DNA of 64,000 nt from Bolinopsis microptera (Eukaryota; Ctenophora; Tentaculata; Lobata; Bolinopsidae). The position numbers and the translations under genes are program-made. Numbering within the stretch: the stretch's first letter is position 1; each line of letters opens with the position of its first letter. Positions 50,330 through 61,200 of the stretch are shown here, one piece after another. The notes beneath the pieces were generated by a model. It saw only the letters and a program-made list of their open reading frames with translations, was not told the DNA's origin and searched no databases. The stretch is taken from NCBI RefSeq assembly GCF_026151205.1, contig NC_087076.1:19833919-19897918 (forward strand), read 5' to 3'.

Positions 50330-50693
50330 TTCAACGGCCAGGTAGCGCAGTTGGTTAGAACGCCTGTCTTACAATCGTTAGGTTGCGAGTTCGAAACCCA
50401 CTGACTGCCTGGTCGTGGGGTGAGCGTCGTCGACGTTCAGCTAAGGATCATGAGTGGTCTATGCAGCCCCCCGGTCTACTCAGCCGAATACTCGAGAAAT
50501 CGGGTGTGAGGGTTAAATGAGGAGCTGCACATTGCAGCAAAGTCTCGGACGAAGAAAGTATGGTACACACTACCTTAACCGTCACTGGCCAAAAAAGATC
50601 CTTCGGCTTCCTGTAATTGGCTGGTTGCACTTGTGTAACATCGTGGCTGTTGGAATACACCGAAGTAAAATAAGTGTCTAGATAAAAAAAAAA
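50330..50693 (+). mobile_element. tRNA-derived SINE, copy 3
   Basis: Identical to copy 2 as far as I can read, in the same satellite context. It arose by the 1,473-bp tandem duplication, not by a new insertion. Confidence 0.9.
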
Positions 50694-52823
50694 TAGCACA
50701 GATTACCCACTACTCTCAGAAATATAGCACAGATTACCCACTACTCTCAGAAATATAGCACAGATTACCCACTACTCTCAGAAATATAGCACAGATTACC
50801 CACTACTCTCAGAAATATAGCACAGATTACCCACTACTCTCAGAAATATAGCACAGATTACCCACTACTCTCAGAAATATAGCACAGATTACCCACTACT
50901 CTCAGAAATATAGCACAGATTACCCATTACTCTCAGAAATATAGCACAGATTACCCACTACTCTCAGAAATATAGCACAGATTACCCACTACTCTCAGAA
51001 ATATAGCACAGATTACCCACTACTCTCAGAAATATAGCACAGATTACCCACTACTCTCAGAAATATAGCACAGATTACCCACTACTCTCAGAAATATAGC
51101 ACAGATTACCCACTACTCTCAGAAATATAGCACAAATTACCCACTACTCTCAGAAATATAGCACAGATTACCTATTACTCTCAGAAATATAGCACAGATT
51201 ACCCACTACCCTCAGAAATATAGCACAGATTACCCACTACTCTCAGAAATATAGCACAGATTACCCACTACTCTCAGAAATATAGCACAGATTACCCACT
51301 ACTCTCAGAAATATAGCACAGATTACCCACTACTCTCAGAAATATAGCACAGATTACCCACTACTCTCAGAAATATAGCACGGATTACCCACTACTCTCA
51401 GAAATATAGCACAGATTACCCACTACTCTCAGAAATATAGCACAGATTACCTATTACTCTCAGAAATATAGCACAGATTACCCACTACTCTCAGAAATAT
51501 AGCACAGATTACCCACTACTCTCAGAAATATAGCACGGATTACCCACTACTCTCAGAAATATAGCACAGATTACCCACTACTCTCAGAAATATAGCACAG
51601 ATTACCCACTACTCTCAGAAATATAGCACAGATTACCCACTACTCTCAGAAATATAGCACAGATTACCCACTACTCTCAGAAATATAGCACAGATTACCC
51701 ATTACTCTCAGAAATATAGCACAGATTACCCAATACTCTCAGAAATATAGCACAGATTACCCACTACTCTCAGAAATATAGCACAGATTACCCATTACTC
51801 TCAGAAATATAGCACAGATTACCCACTACTCTCAGAAATATAGCACAGATTACCCACTACTCTCAGAAATATAGCACAGATAACCCACTACTCTCAGAAA
51901 TATAGCACAGATTACCCATTACCCTCAGAAATATAGCACAGATTACCCACTACTCTCAGAAATATAGCACAGATTACCCACTACTCTCAGAAATATAGCA
52001 CAGATTACCCACTACCCTCAGAAATATAGCACAGATTACCCACTACTCTCAGAAATATAGCACAGATTACCCACTACTCTCAGAAATATAGCACAGATTA
52101 CCCACTACTCTCAGAAATATAGCACAGATTACCCATTACTCTCAGAAATATAGCACAGATTACCCACTACTCTCAGAAATATAGCACAGATTACCCACTA
52201 CTCTCAGAAATATAGCACAGATTACCCACTACTCTCAGAAATATAGCACAGATTACCCACTACTCTCAGAAATATAGCACAGATTACCCAATACTCTCAG
52301 AAATATAGCACAGATTACCCACTACTCTCAGAAATATAGCACAGATTACCCACTACTCTCAGAAATATAGCACAGATTACCCACTATTCTCAGAAATATA
52401 GCACAGATTACCCACTACTCTCAGAAATATAGCACAGATTACCCACTACTCTCAGAAATATAGCACAGATTATCCACTACTCTCAGAAATATAGCACAGA
52501 TTACCCACTACTCTCAGAAATATAGCACAGATTACCCACTACTCTCAGAAATATAGCACAGATTACCCACTACTCTCAGAAATATAGCACAGATTACCCA
52601 CTACTCTCAGAAATATAGCACAGATTACCCACTACTCTCAGAAATATAGCACAGATTACCCACTACTCTCAGAAATATAGCACAGATTACCCATTACTCT
52701 CAGAAATATAGCACAGATTACCCACTATTCTCAGAAATATAGCACAGATTACCCACTACTCTCAGAAATATAGCACAGATTACCCACTACTCTCAGAAAT
52801 ATAGCACAGATTATCCACTACTT

Positions 52824-53240
52824 TCAACAAAAGATAGCTGCTGTTGTGGCTGACATTATTTAGTTTGACATATTTTTATCGCTCCTGCAAGCAGATTGAC
52901 CCTGAATAATCAGGACATACCCAGGATTGTACTATGCAAAATGTAGGGATTGTACATACTCGATAGAACGTACCCAGTACTCGCGTATCATGTACCGTTT
53001 AGTTAAAGTCTTAAATAATGGCTGTCACGTGTCATAACGTACTACTCCTACTAGGTCGGAACTAAGACACCAGGCGACCCACAATGCCACATATTATATA
53101 AAGTATACCGCACTAGAACCACATACCTCCAGTACTGGTACTTCCTTCCATTGGTTATTACCACCCTCCTCTAGGATGGGTCTAAGGTATGAGTGATGGT
53201 TATTACCATGTATTTACCTGTAGTTTTCCTAGAGGTGAAT
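52824..53240. other. spacer between satellite and CENPS
   Basis: Non-repetitive sequence that likely includes the CENPS 3' UTR. No gene is seen; no clear AATAAA on the minus strand. Confidence 0.4.
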
Positions 53241-54026
53241 TCAGCCAGGTTTCTGCTTAGATTTGCGTTTGCTATGACCAGGTAGTGACTCTTGTTTCTC
53301 CCGCAGAGAGTCCTGCATGGAGGGGTTCCTTCTGGCGCATAACATAACATCATCTCCGGTAACTGTACTCCTGCAACATTACCAGTTAATTAACACGGTT
53401 AATTTACATGTCAAATACACCACTTAAAATGACTTGTCCGGGGTAAGTGCCGCTTTGGAACAGTGCCAATATTAGAGTGCATTAGGAGGATTTATCAAGG
53501 AGCATGTACTTGGCACAGATCTGCAATCACTGTCAACCCTTCTAGTGTTGGTTATGGGTAGAATGCAATGTATAATGTGTATTTGGTAAAAATCTGGTGT
53601 ACGTGATGTGAAGCAATAAGTATACTACACACCTTTTGGCATGCTGAGAAAAGGACTCTAAGTCGTGAGCCATCATTTCGGTCTGTCTAAGAGTCATCTC
53701 TGTGATAAGAGCCACACACTCTTTAGAAAATGGAATAGCGGAGCTTTGACAGGCCTCTTTTACACCGTAATGAACTGCTGCTCGTAACCTGATAAATAGA
53801 GATGTTAAACTTTAAAAACTGATAATATAAAATGAGATTTGCAAAAACATAGGGCGCACACGGAGTTGAACCATGGACCTATCGATCTGCAGTCGATTGC
53901 TCTACCACTGAGCTATACACCCGTATCAATATATGAAACATTACATTATATAATCTAAAAGCGCGCGCAAGAGTTTACTAATATGTGTTTAACTTCAAAC
54001 CTTTTAGTGTCTGAAGTCTCTGTCAT
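53241..54026 (-). CDS. CENPS: CENP-S / MHF1 histone-fold protein
   Basis: Three exons on the minus strand (54026-54001, 53788-53633, 53370-53241) join with exact phases into 103 aa, starting MTETSDTKRLRAAVHYGV. The histone fold matches CENP-S: RLRAAVHYGVKEAC, the helix FSKECVALITEMTLRQTEMM, HDLESFSQHAKR, and TGDDVMLCARRNPSM. The C-terminus is short and basic (SKRKSKQKPG), so the protein is shorter than the 138-aa human form. CENP-S pairs with CENP-X (MHF2) and acts at kinetochores and, with FANCM, in DNA repair. Exon 1 encodes only 8 codons plus 2 bases; its intron contains a tRNA-Cys gene on the same strand. The gene lies between ARMT1, 595 bp upstream on the same strand, and the satellite. 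Confidence 0.92.
53851..53922 (-). tRNA. tRNA-Cys (GCA)
   Basis: A 72-nt cloverleaf on the minus strand. Acceptor stem GGGTGTA pairs with TGCGCCC (two G-T pairs), D stem GCTC/GAGC, anticodon stem ATCGA/TCGAT with loop CTGCAGA giving anticodon GCA, and T stem CATGG/CCGTG with loop TTCAACT. Discriminator T, no intron, and A and B boxes are intact. It lies within intron 1 of CENPS in the same orientation. Confidence 0.95.
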
Positions 54027-54540
54027 GAGGGATGAGTTGAGACTCAAGTTGACTCTATTACAGTATTATACAGCAGCTAAATTTTGATTCGAATTCTCGG
54101 TTAGAACTTACAAAGGGGTTTCCGGTTTGATTTAATCATAAGTAGAGCAATGATGTCACATTATAAAATACCATGGATCATTAAAATCTGATATAAAAAA
54201 GAGTCAGGATCGACACAAATTTGGATGCGAAACAAGATTGGGTAACTCATCAATAACAACTTTATGTTAACACAACAGTACAGAAAGTAGCATATTATCC
54301 GTATTCAACAAAAACAATTTACAAATACAATGGTGAATGTATCAAGTAACTTAATACAGCAACCAATACTCATTAGTTTAGAGGATCTAGATATTTTAAA
54401 TTTTTTTAAATGGGAAAATAAAGATTTCAGGAACAATTAATTTCAAATTCGAAAGTTCGCAACAATATTATAAAATGTATTTGAAATAAAAAATGCAACC
54501 AAAATGAGATGAAGGCGCAAAACCGTAAAAGAAACAGCGA
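54027..54540. other. CENPS-ARMT1 spacer
   Basis: AT-rich, no gene. It should contain the CENPS promoter and the ARMT1 3' UTR. Confidence 0.35.
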
Positions 54541-54645
54541 TAAAATCACGCAATGTTGCAGGTGATAAAATCACGCAATATTAGAGGAGATAAAATCACG
54601 CAATATTAGAGGAGATCAAATCACGCAATATTAGAGGAGATCAAA
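54541..54645 (-). repeat. 25-bp tandem repeat over the ARMT1 stop codon
   Basis: Four units of 25 bp (containing TAAAATCACGCAATATTAGA on the plus strand) end inside the last ARMT1 exon. The first unit, read on the minus strand, encodes the last residues LISSNIA and the stop codon; the others lie in the 3' UTR. Confidence 0.9.
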
Positions 54646-57555
54646 GCATATGCCCCACAGAAGAGTTTATCTTTAACCTTGTCCTCCTCCACTATTTTCT
54701 CTACCCTACTGGAATCACAGTTAACAATAGAATCACTTTTTATAGTCCGGAGAGCACACAATTTAGCAGGGTTAAATCCCTCTAGAGCTGTAGTGAAGCT
54801 CGTATCATAGGGCCACATTCTGTCATTTACTAGCTTCCTGTAGTTCAAATCTCCTTTGAAGAACAGAAACTCTGCTTTAGTGAGATCTGAATACAGATCC
54901 GGAGAGACTGTCTTCATCTGGCTGAAACCGTACGGTGAGTTCCAAAACACGTGCTCAGTCGTAATAAACTTGTTTTCAGCAAACCTTGTTTCCCAGAGGT
55001 TACCTAGCTTGGTAAGTGACGTGTCGTTACTCTCTGAAAAGTAAAAGTTTTATAATCATTTGTAAACAAATAATCAGTAATCATTACCGTACGGGGCTTA
55101 TAAAAAAATCAGTTGAATTAGAGGTTTTATGTGGGATAAGGAATAAAAGAGGGTCCTTAATGTAAAGTGTATCACTCAATTACCAGAATACCCTAGTCTA
55201 ACCTTTGAGGGAGTCCAACATGAACTTCATATCACCCTCAGTAACATCACTCCCAAACCAGGGTATACTCTTCATATGGAAGGTAACAGAGGATACTTGT
55301 GTAGTTCGCAGTAGCACTTCTGCTAGACACATGTCTCCAAATAGCTCGTACCCACTGTTATCTAATATTATATCCACCTGTGTGTAATATATTATTACTA
55401 TTTAATATTGAAATAATGAGGTAGCTTCGTATAAAGGACAATAAATTTGTGAAGATATCTATTGAAATGGTGAAACAAGTCATGAGGTTTAAAACTCAGG
55501 GTTGTTTCTCACCTTTCCACCTTTGAGCCCCAGCAATTGCCCCACAACTTTATCAAGATGATCACAAAGTATCATATCATCACCATCCTCCGCCCCCTTA
55601 GTAGAGTCGTTCACATCAGCCAGATCCAGATCAAAGTGCTTGAGTATAGAGAGATCGGCTCTATTGCCCCACAGGGACAGTTTGATAAAATCTGCTAGGA
55701 ACTTGGCAGCAGGTGCATCAGTAGATTGGTTGAGAAGGAGGGTGGCTATCTTGCTCATGTTGGATAGAGAGTCTTCTAGTCCTGGGGAGTACTCAGTGGG
55801 TATCACTTGATAATTCATCATTATATTAATATGTAGTCTTGATAATATATAGTCCTGATTGCAGCTTGTTCGGGACGTAATCTTAAAGTTTACCTCTTTA
55901 AAAGTTTACCTCTTTAAAAGTTTACCTCTTTAAAAGTTAATATCTTTAAAAATTTACCTCTTTAAAAGTTTACCTCTTTAAAAGTTTACCTCTTTAAAAG
56001 TTTACCTCTTTAAAAGTTTACCTCTTTAAAAGTTTACCTCTTTAAAAGTTTACCTCTTTAACAGTTGACCTCTTTAAAAGTTGACCTCTTTAAAAGTTTA
56101 CCTCTTTAAAAATTTACCTCTTTAAAAGTTTACCTCTTTAAAAGTTAACCTCTTTAAAAGTTTACCTCTTTAAAAGTTTACCTCTTTAAAAGTTAACCTC
56201 TTTAAAAGTTTACCTCTTTACCTTTACATTTCTCCTCTCTAAAAGTATCGTAGTGAGGGTAAGTGAGTGAGACAGTATCCTGGAATGCCTGGTGTATAAC
56301 TCTGTACATGTAACATTCCACAAACAACCATGGAGCGGTAAACCTGAAATCAATAGGGTTCTGTTAATAGCACTGTATTTTAAGGGACACACCACCTACC
56401 TATGAAATTGAAGACGTAACTTTGTCTGTTTTCTGATACAGGAAGGTAACTATTTAATGTTTCATTCGGTATATTTGTTTTGTTATATCAGGAGAGATTT
56501 GTAACGTTTGAAGCTAGTTTGCAAGAGAAGTAGCCTATCTAATGTTTATAAGGTTATCATGCAATAAATCATGTGTAAGTTAATCATAAAACCACGATTG
56601 CCGATGTCATCCCATGGTCAAGTTATGATTAATGATGTTCACAAAATGTGTGATCATCAAATAATGAATGTAGCCACAGGATAATTAAAGCTATCTCTAA
56701 TATAAACGAGATTATGTAGCATCAATGACTATAGAATCTTATTGAGTCTGCTGCTCAAGTAATAAAGAAAGCTAGTATCCAGCAACTATTAACTTGTAAA
56801 CAGGTGACCTAACTAAAACTAACCAAGTGTTACTATCAGAAGGAAGCTGCTTCACTGCGTTATTCCAAATATCCACATCCTCTCCCTCTCCTTCTAATAA
56901 CTCCAACTCCTGCTCAAAAGAGTAAATAGCAGTATGTGATTGCAGTCAAAAAGACTGCAAACTTAAAACGCTGATAAACAGATTGACGAATCCCCTGATT
57001 ATTTAATATCTGCGTAAAAATGGGAGACATTAAACTTATTATAGATAGACTATACCTTATCAGTTTGCAATCTGCTTTTGAGCCGAGAAAGTTTGGCTGC
57101 CACACATTTAGTGTCCTGTTCCAGAGACGAGTTACTGCACCCCATCTTGAATGTCTGGTCTAATATCTGAAAAGTCGGTCAAGAAAACAAAAATTTTTTC
57201 GAAAAACTGGGATTAAATATCGTTGTCGTCAAGAATACAAATGGTTGGGAATACAGTATTTGCATTCTTTTAACATAGCCATGTTTGTGACGGTCGCCAA
57301 AATACAAAAATTAGATTTTGAAAGGTCACACCCGATCAACATTGAATTGATTATACTCGTGTTTGCGAACATGCTAGAAACTCCATTCAAACATAATTTG
57401 CAAATTTGCACGTGACTAATCAGTACCTTGGTGATAGAGATAGGGTGCCGGTCCCTGATAGATAAGTAGCAGAAAGTATTTTTGAGCTGACCACAGAGTT
57501 GAGGACTTTCAGGGCTCTTAAAGTACCCTGTCACACTGCTGATTATTGACGCCAT
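54621..57555 (-). CDS. ARMT1: ARMT1, damage-control phosphatase / acidic residue methyltransferase
   Basis: Seven minus-strand exons (57555-57427, 57166-57056, 56909-56824, 56343-56222, 55805-55513, 55377-55203, 55033-54621) close in phase to 442 aa, almost the length of the human protein. Hallmarks of the DUF89 family are clear: LSIRDRHPISITK near the N-terminus, APWLFVECYMYRVIHQAF, SLWGNRADLSIL, the metal-site motif VDIILDNSGYELFGDM, FHMKSIPWFGSDVTEGDM, and FFKGDLNYRKLVNDRMW. The family hydrolyses damaged or unwanted phosphometabolites; human ARMT1 was also reported to methylate acidic residues of PCNA. Intron 4 starts with a 16-bp tandem repeat made of 5' splice-site-like sequence, and the C-terminus runs into another repeat. 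Assignment is secure; the last 7 residues are atypical because they come from the repeat. Confidence 0.95.
55888..56221 (-). repeat. 16-bp tandem repeat at the start of ARMT1 intron 4
   Basis: About 20 units of TTTACCTCTTTAAAAG (plus strand) directly follow the exon-4 donor. On the coding strand each unit reads AAAGAGGTAAACTTTT, so it repeats a GAG/GTAAA donor-like site. Confidence 0.95.
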
Positions 57556-58204
57556 CTTGTAAGCTGATATGTAGTGTTTTCATTATAATAATGTTATCAT
57601 ACTGATGTTTAAAATTTGTTGCCATATACTCATTTTCATTACAATAACCGCGGTTTCTTTATTGACTACAAGCACTGCTAGGTACTCATTACGATATCCG
57701 ATTAATTATGTTTCTTCTTGTGATTCCCGATTGGAGCAGGGGACACCTTAATAAACAACATTGGAGCAAGAAAACAACTGTATGAATTGAAGAAATAACG
57801 AATATATTTAAATTAGAAGTGAAAATAAATACAGACACTAAAATGATGCCCTGCAAAATAGCTCCAGTAGAAAGAATAACAGTTATTGTAAATGTAAAGT
57901 GTTAACAGTCATTTAACAAATAGAACATTACTGAAATTAGTCTGGATATAAGATCTTCTAAATTTCAGTTATCAAACAGGTATTAAACGGGTTTAATTTG
58001 AGTCTATTTGGGATATTAACACGCTCGGAGTTCGGTATAAATATAGTCATTTAGAGGGCTCTGAAATGTCAAGTAAGTAACCCAAATGCTATTCTGAATA
58101 TCTAGGCATATGAAATTCAGTCTTCAACGAACGAATAAGTTTAAGAAATCGTGCAGTTCATAAAACATTAACCAATAAGCCAGAGTCTACCCTTGTCAGC
58201 CTCC
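57556..58204. other. spacer between ARMT1 and HCF
   Basis: AT-rich, with the ARMT1 promoter and HCF 3' UTR expected here. No open frame of note. An ATTAAA on the minus strand near 57990 may be the HCF polyadenylation signal. Confidence 0.35.
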
Positions 58205-61200
58205 TCAACTCATCTTATCAACAGGACGTTTATTAGAGCTAGTCTTAGTGTCCTGCAACCACCTCACTTGGGTAGCTGGTCCGTAGCCTTTCTCGTTCTT
58301 GGCAGCTATTCGGAAAATAATGGCCGGCTTGTTTGTTTGGTCGACGTGGGCGTTTTGCAGACTGGTGGTCTTCACTGTACAACTAGGACTGTCACCTGTG
58401 TTAGTTGAAATGTCACTATTATCCGGTTATCATAGATTTATACTCATTTTGGTTTGGTTCACGTAGGTATTTGGCACTTTGCAGCAGTACACGATATTTC
58501 AGATCACAGAAAGGAAATCTGGACGTTGTTACATAAACAACATACGGATAAAAAACAAAAAAACAATGGAGAAAGAAGTAAACTCGTAAACAAAAAGCAC
58601 ATTCCAACCTCTGTAAACGAGAACAAAAGCCAGGGAACTGGGGCTCTCTGTGGACTGGGAGTTCTTTATAGCGAGATACACTGAATACTCTGAGATGTTA
58701 CCATTGGAGTTGGCTGGTGGGTCCCAAGCCAGGTGTGCGCCATCATTACCCTGACAGTAAAGTCGAATTGTTATTGAGTTACTAACATTATCATATTAAG
58801 TCTTAAGTTGCATGTGGTGTTCTGATAAACTAGTATTAGTTTAACAGCATTAGTCGATGTGCGCGGATCGGAGCAACCGACTAGAGTGACGTCACAGGTT
58901 CTAATAGTTTTCACTGGATATCTCGGCGCACGAATGAAATACAACTTTACAGATTTCACTTAAGTGATTTAAAAAGTTCATGTAAAAGAGGAATTTGCAC
59001 GAGAAAAAAACTTTCGCAAGCTTTTCAGTACGTCTTCAGTACAGACGTAAGAGGATGCCAGTGAAATAGTATTTACGCGCACAAACGCGCGAATACGCCA
59101 GCGGGAAAACAAATCGACTTTTATTATATTCGAGTGTCCGCGCCCTACAAAAACACAAAGTTCACAATGTGACTACACGGCCCACAATGTGGGAACAGTA
59201 AACAGTGACATTTAAGCCTCAAAGACCTGAAGTCTCGGGACACGTCCCATGATATCCGATATTCTACAGCAATAACAAACCTTGCTGATTCTAATAGAAG
59301 AGGGAGCCCCAGGGAAGCCAGGAACACAAGTTTTAAATGCAGCTGGCTCTGAAAACTCCCCTCTCCCACACGCGTTTATTGCTGCGATCCTGAACCTGTA
59401 GGTTGTACCAGGAGATAGTTCTAGTCGCTCTATAGGCTTGTTTTCATCAACCTGGAAAGTAAAGGTGCCGTGTAGAGACAAAATGTGAACAAAGTATTCA
59501 ACCATATTGGGTTACATAATATCAAAATGTGCATGAAGTAGATCTGACTGTAAAGAACAAAGAGAAAACCCAATTTCTAATCTTGATAACATCAGCTATA
59601 ATGAATCACAACTAAACAGATATTGTAAGCAGTATGAACTAGTAACCTCTTCGGAAGATGGTTTGGAATGGTGGTGGGAAACAACTAGACTATTTCCTTT
59701 AACCACCGCCACATCGTACCACTCGTTTACATCAGAGTTGTCAAGTCTTTGTATTTGTAGCAAATAAGCATCCGCTGTGAGGGTTATGTTGCAAAATCTT
59801 CTCAATATTAGATGATAAAATAATACTGTAGTTAGATTTATTATGGTTGTAATGAATTATATTTTTTTAAGAACCGCAAGGATTTCTGATCAAACACATT
59901 ATATTTTCCCGAAATCCGTCCCAGAAAGCAAGAACTGTAAACTCCCACTTAATCAGCTAGAAACGATGGAACAAACCAGTAACAACAGGAATCCAGCATA
60001 TCTCCAGAGTTGATGTGCTTGCTCTGATCAACTGTACACGGTTTGGTATTGGAGGCTTGTCTGTCTCCAGGAACCACATGTCTTTAAAACACGTCTGAAT
60101 TATTAATAACTATTCACTGATTGTTTTTAGAGAGAAAATCAAGGAACAAATAAATGAATTTTGGAAAACGTAGTAACTAGTAACAGCTATAATAGTAAGT
60201 TTGTTTCCACAAAAAAATTGGCTCCACCAACGAGTAATATATAATAACCTGGTTATTATAAGCCCTGTGGTACCCATCTCTCCCACTGATGATATACAGT
60301 CTACTGTTAACCACAGCAGACGCGTGACCAGCACGTGACCTCGGTAGAGCGTCCTCGAACCCCTCAGTGTACACCGGCTCCCACGTGATAGTATCTGAAT
60401 ATAATGTGATATCATAATAATGTGTGTGTTAACTGAAACCAAGGTACTTGATATTATATCAGCCATGTAGTGTTTACATCTGCTAATAGTGTCAACAAAT
60501 CTTCGTGATGGTAAACATAAAAAACTATCAAAGTACCTAGATCAAAGTAATGGACAACTAAACGCACCCATGTTAAAGCAGGCGGTACTATTAGTACACT
60601 TGTACTCTTTCTCTGGTAAAAACACGGTCTTGTTCTTCGACTTCTGGTTTATTGCTACCCATCCTCCAAAGATGTACATTCTGAAATCATAAGATATTTA
60701 GTTGATATCATGACACGTGCTCTTTAATATTTCTAAAGGTACATACCATGGCAATCCGCCATGGTCCACAAACTTTCAAGATAAGCACTAACGCAGAAAT
60801 AACTTAACATATGTAACATGACCTCTAAATATATATTACTTGTTGCCGATAACATTAGCAGTATGCAAGCTCCTTGGCAAGGGAGGCAGCCCAATAGCAA
60901 TGACTGGTATCCAGATCATCTTAGCTAGGTCCAGCCTCCAGAGGTCCCCCATCCGCTCTGCTTTACTGCTCATACCCCCAAATATGTACAGAGCTCCTGA
61001 CTTCTCGTTAGCGTCTTTAGTGCACACACACGTGTGAGATTCCCGTGGACAAGGTGCCTGGAATGGAAACGTAGAATTTAAATCGTTCTAACCGGCAACT
61101 TTGGAACGAAAAAGCAAGCAGTTTTAAGATTTACACTCTTACTGAGAACTGTATATCAGTCCTTAACGAATTAACAAATAATTAACAAATATTTAACAAT

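Larger units (their letters stand above)
47972..50917. repeat. 1,473-bp tandem duplication of satellite plus SINE
   Basis: The SINE copies at 48857 and 50330, the rare variant GATAACCCATTACTCTC with AAATATTGCAC (47973 and 49446) and the variant ACCTATTACTC (48287 and 49760) all recur at exactly 1,473 bp. One block of about 36 satellite units plus the SINE was therefore duplicated in tandem after the SINE had inserted. The outer limits cannot be fixed within the uniform repeat. Confidence 0.9.
27204..52823. repeat. 31-bp satellite array, interrupted
   Basis: The unit is 31 bp and contains CTCAGAAATATAGCACAGAT followed by TACCCACTACT. It occupies 27204-37766, 40328-40954, 43973-44786, 47813-48856, 49221-50329 and 50694-52823, about 16.3 kb or roughly 525 units, always in the same direction. 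Units differ at a few fixed positions (ACTACT/ATTACT, CTCTC/CCCTC/CTCAC/TTCTC, GCAC/GTAC), and combinations of these variants recur, giving higher-order structure between about 32.1 and 37.1 kb. Edge units (CTTTCAGAAATATAG at the left, CTTTCAACAAAAG at the right) are degenerate. There is no open frame along the array. It lies about 400 bp from the 3' end of CENPS. Confidence 0.98.

Noticed and set aside
48975..50699. Two identical 83-codon minus-strand frames
   Set aside because: They lie wholly within the SINE copies and are the reverse of its body, not host genes.
53171..53353. A 60-codon minus-strand frame reading TPPCRTLCGRNKSH
   Set aside because: It is out of frame with CENPS exon 3, which reads the same bases as the known CENP-S sequence and ends at 53241.
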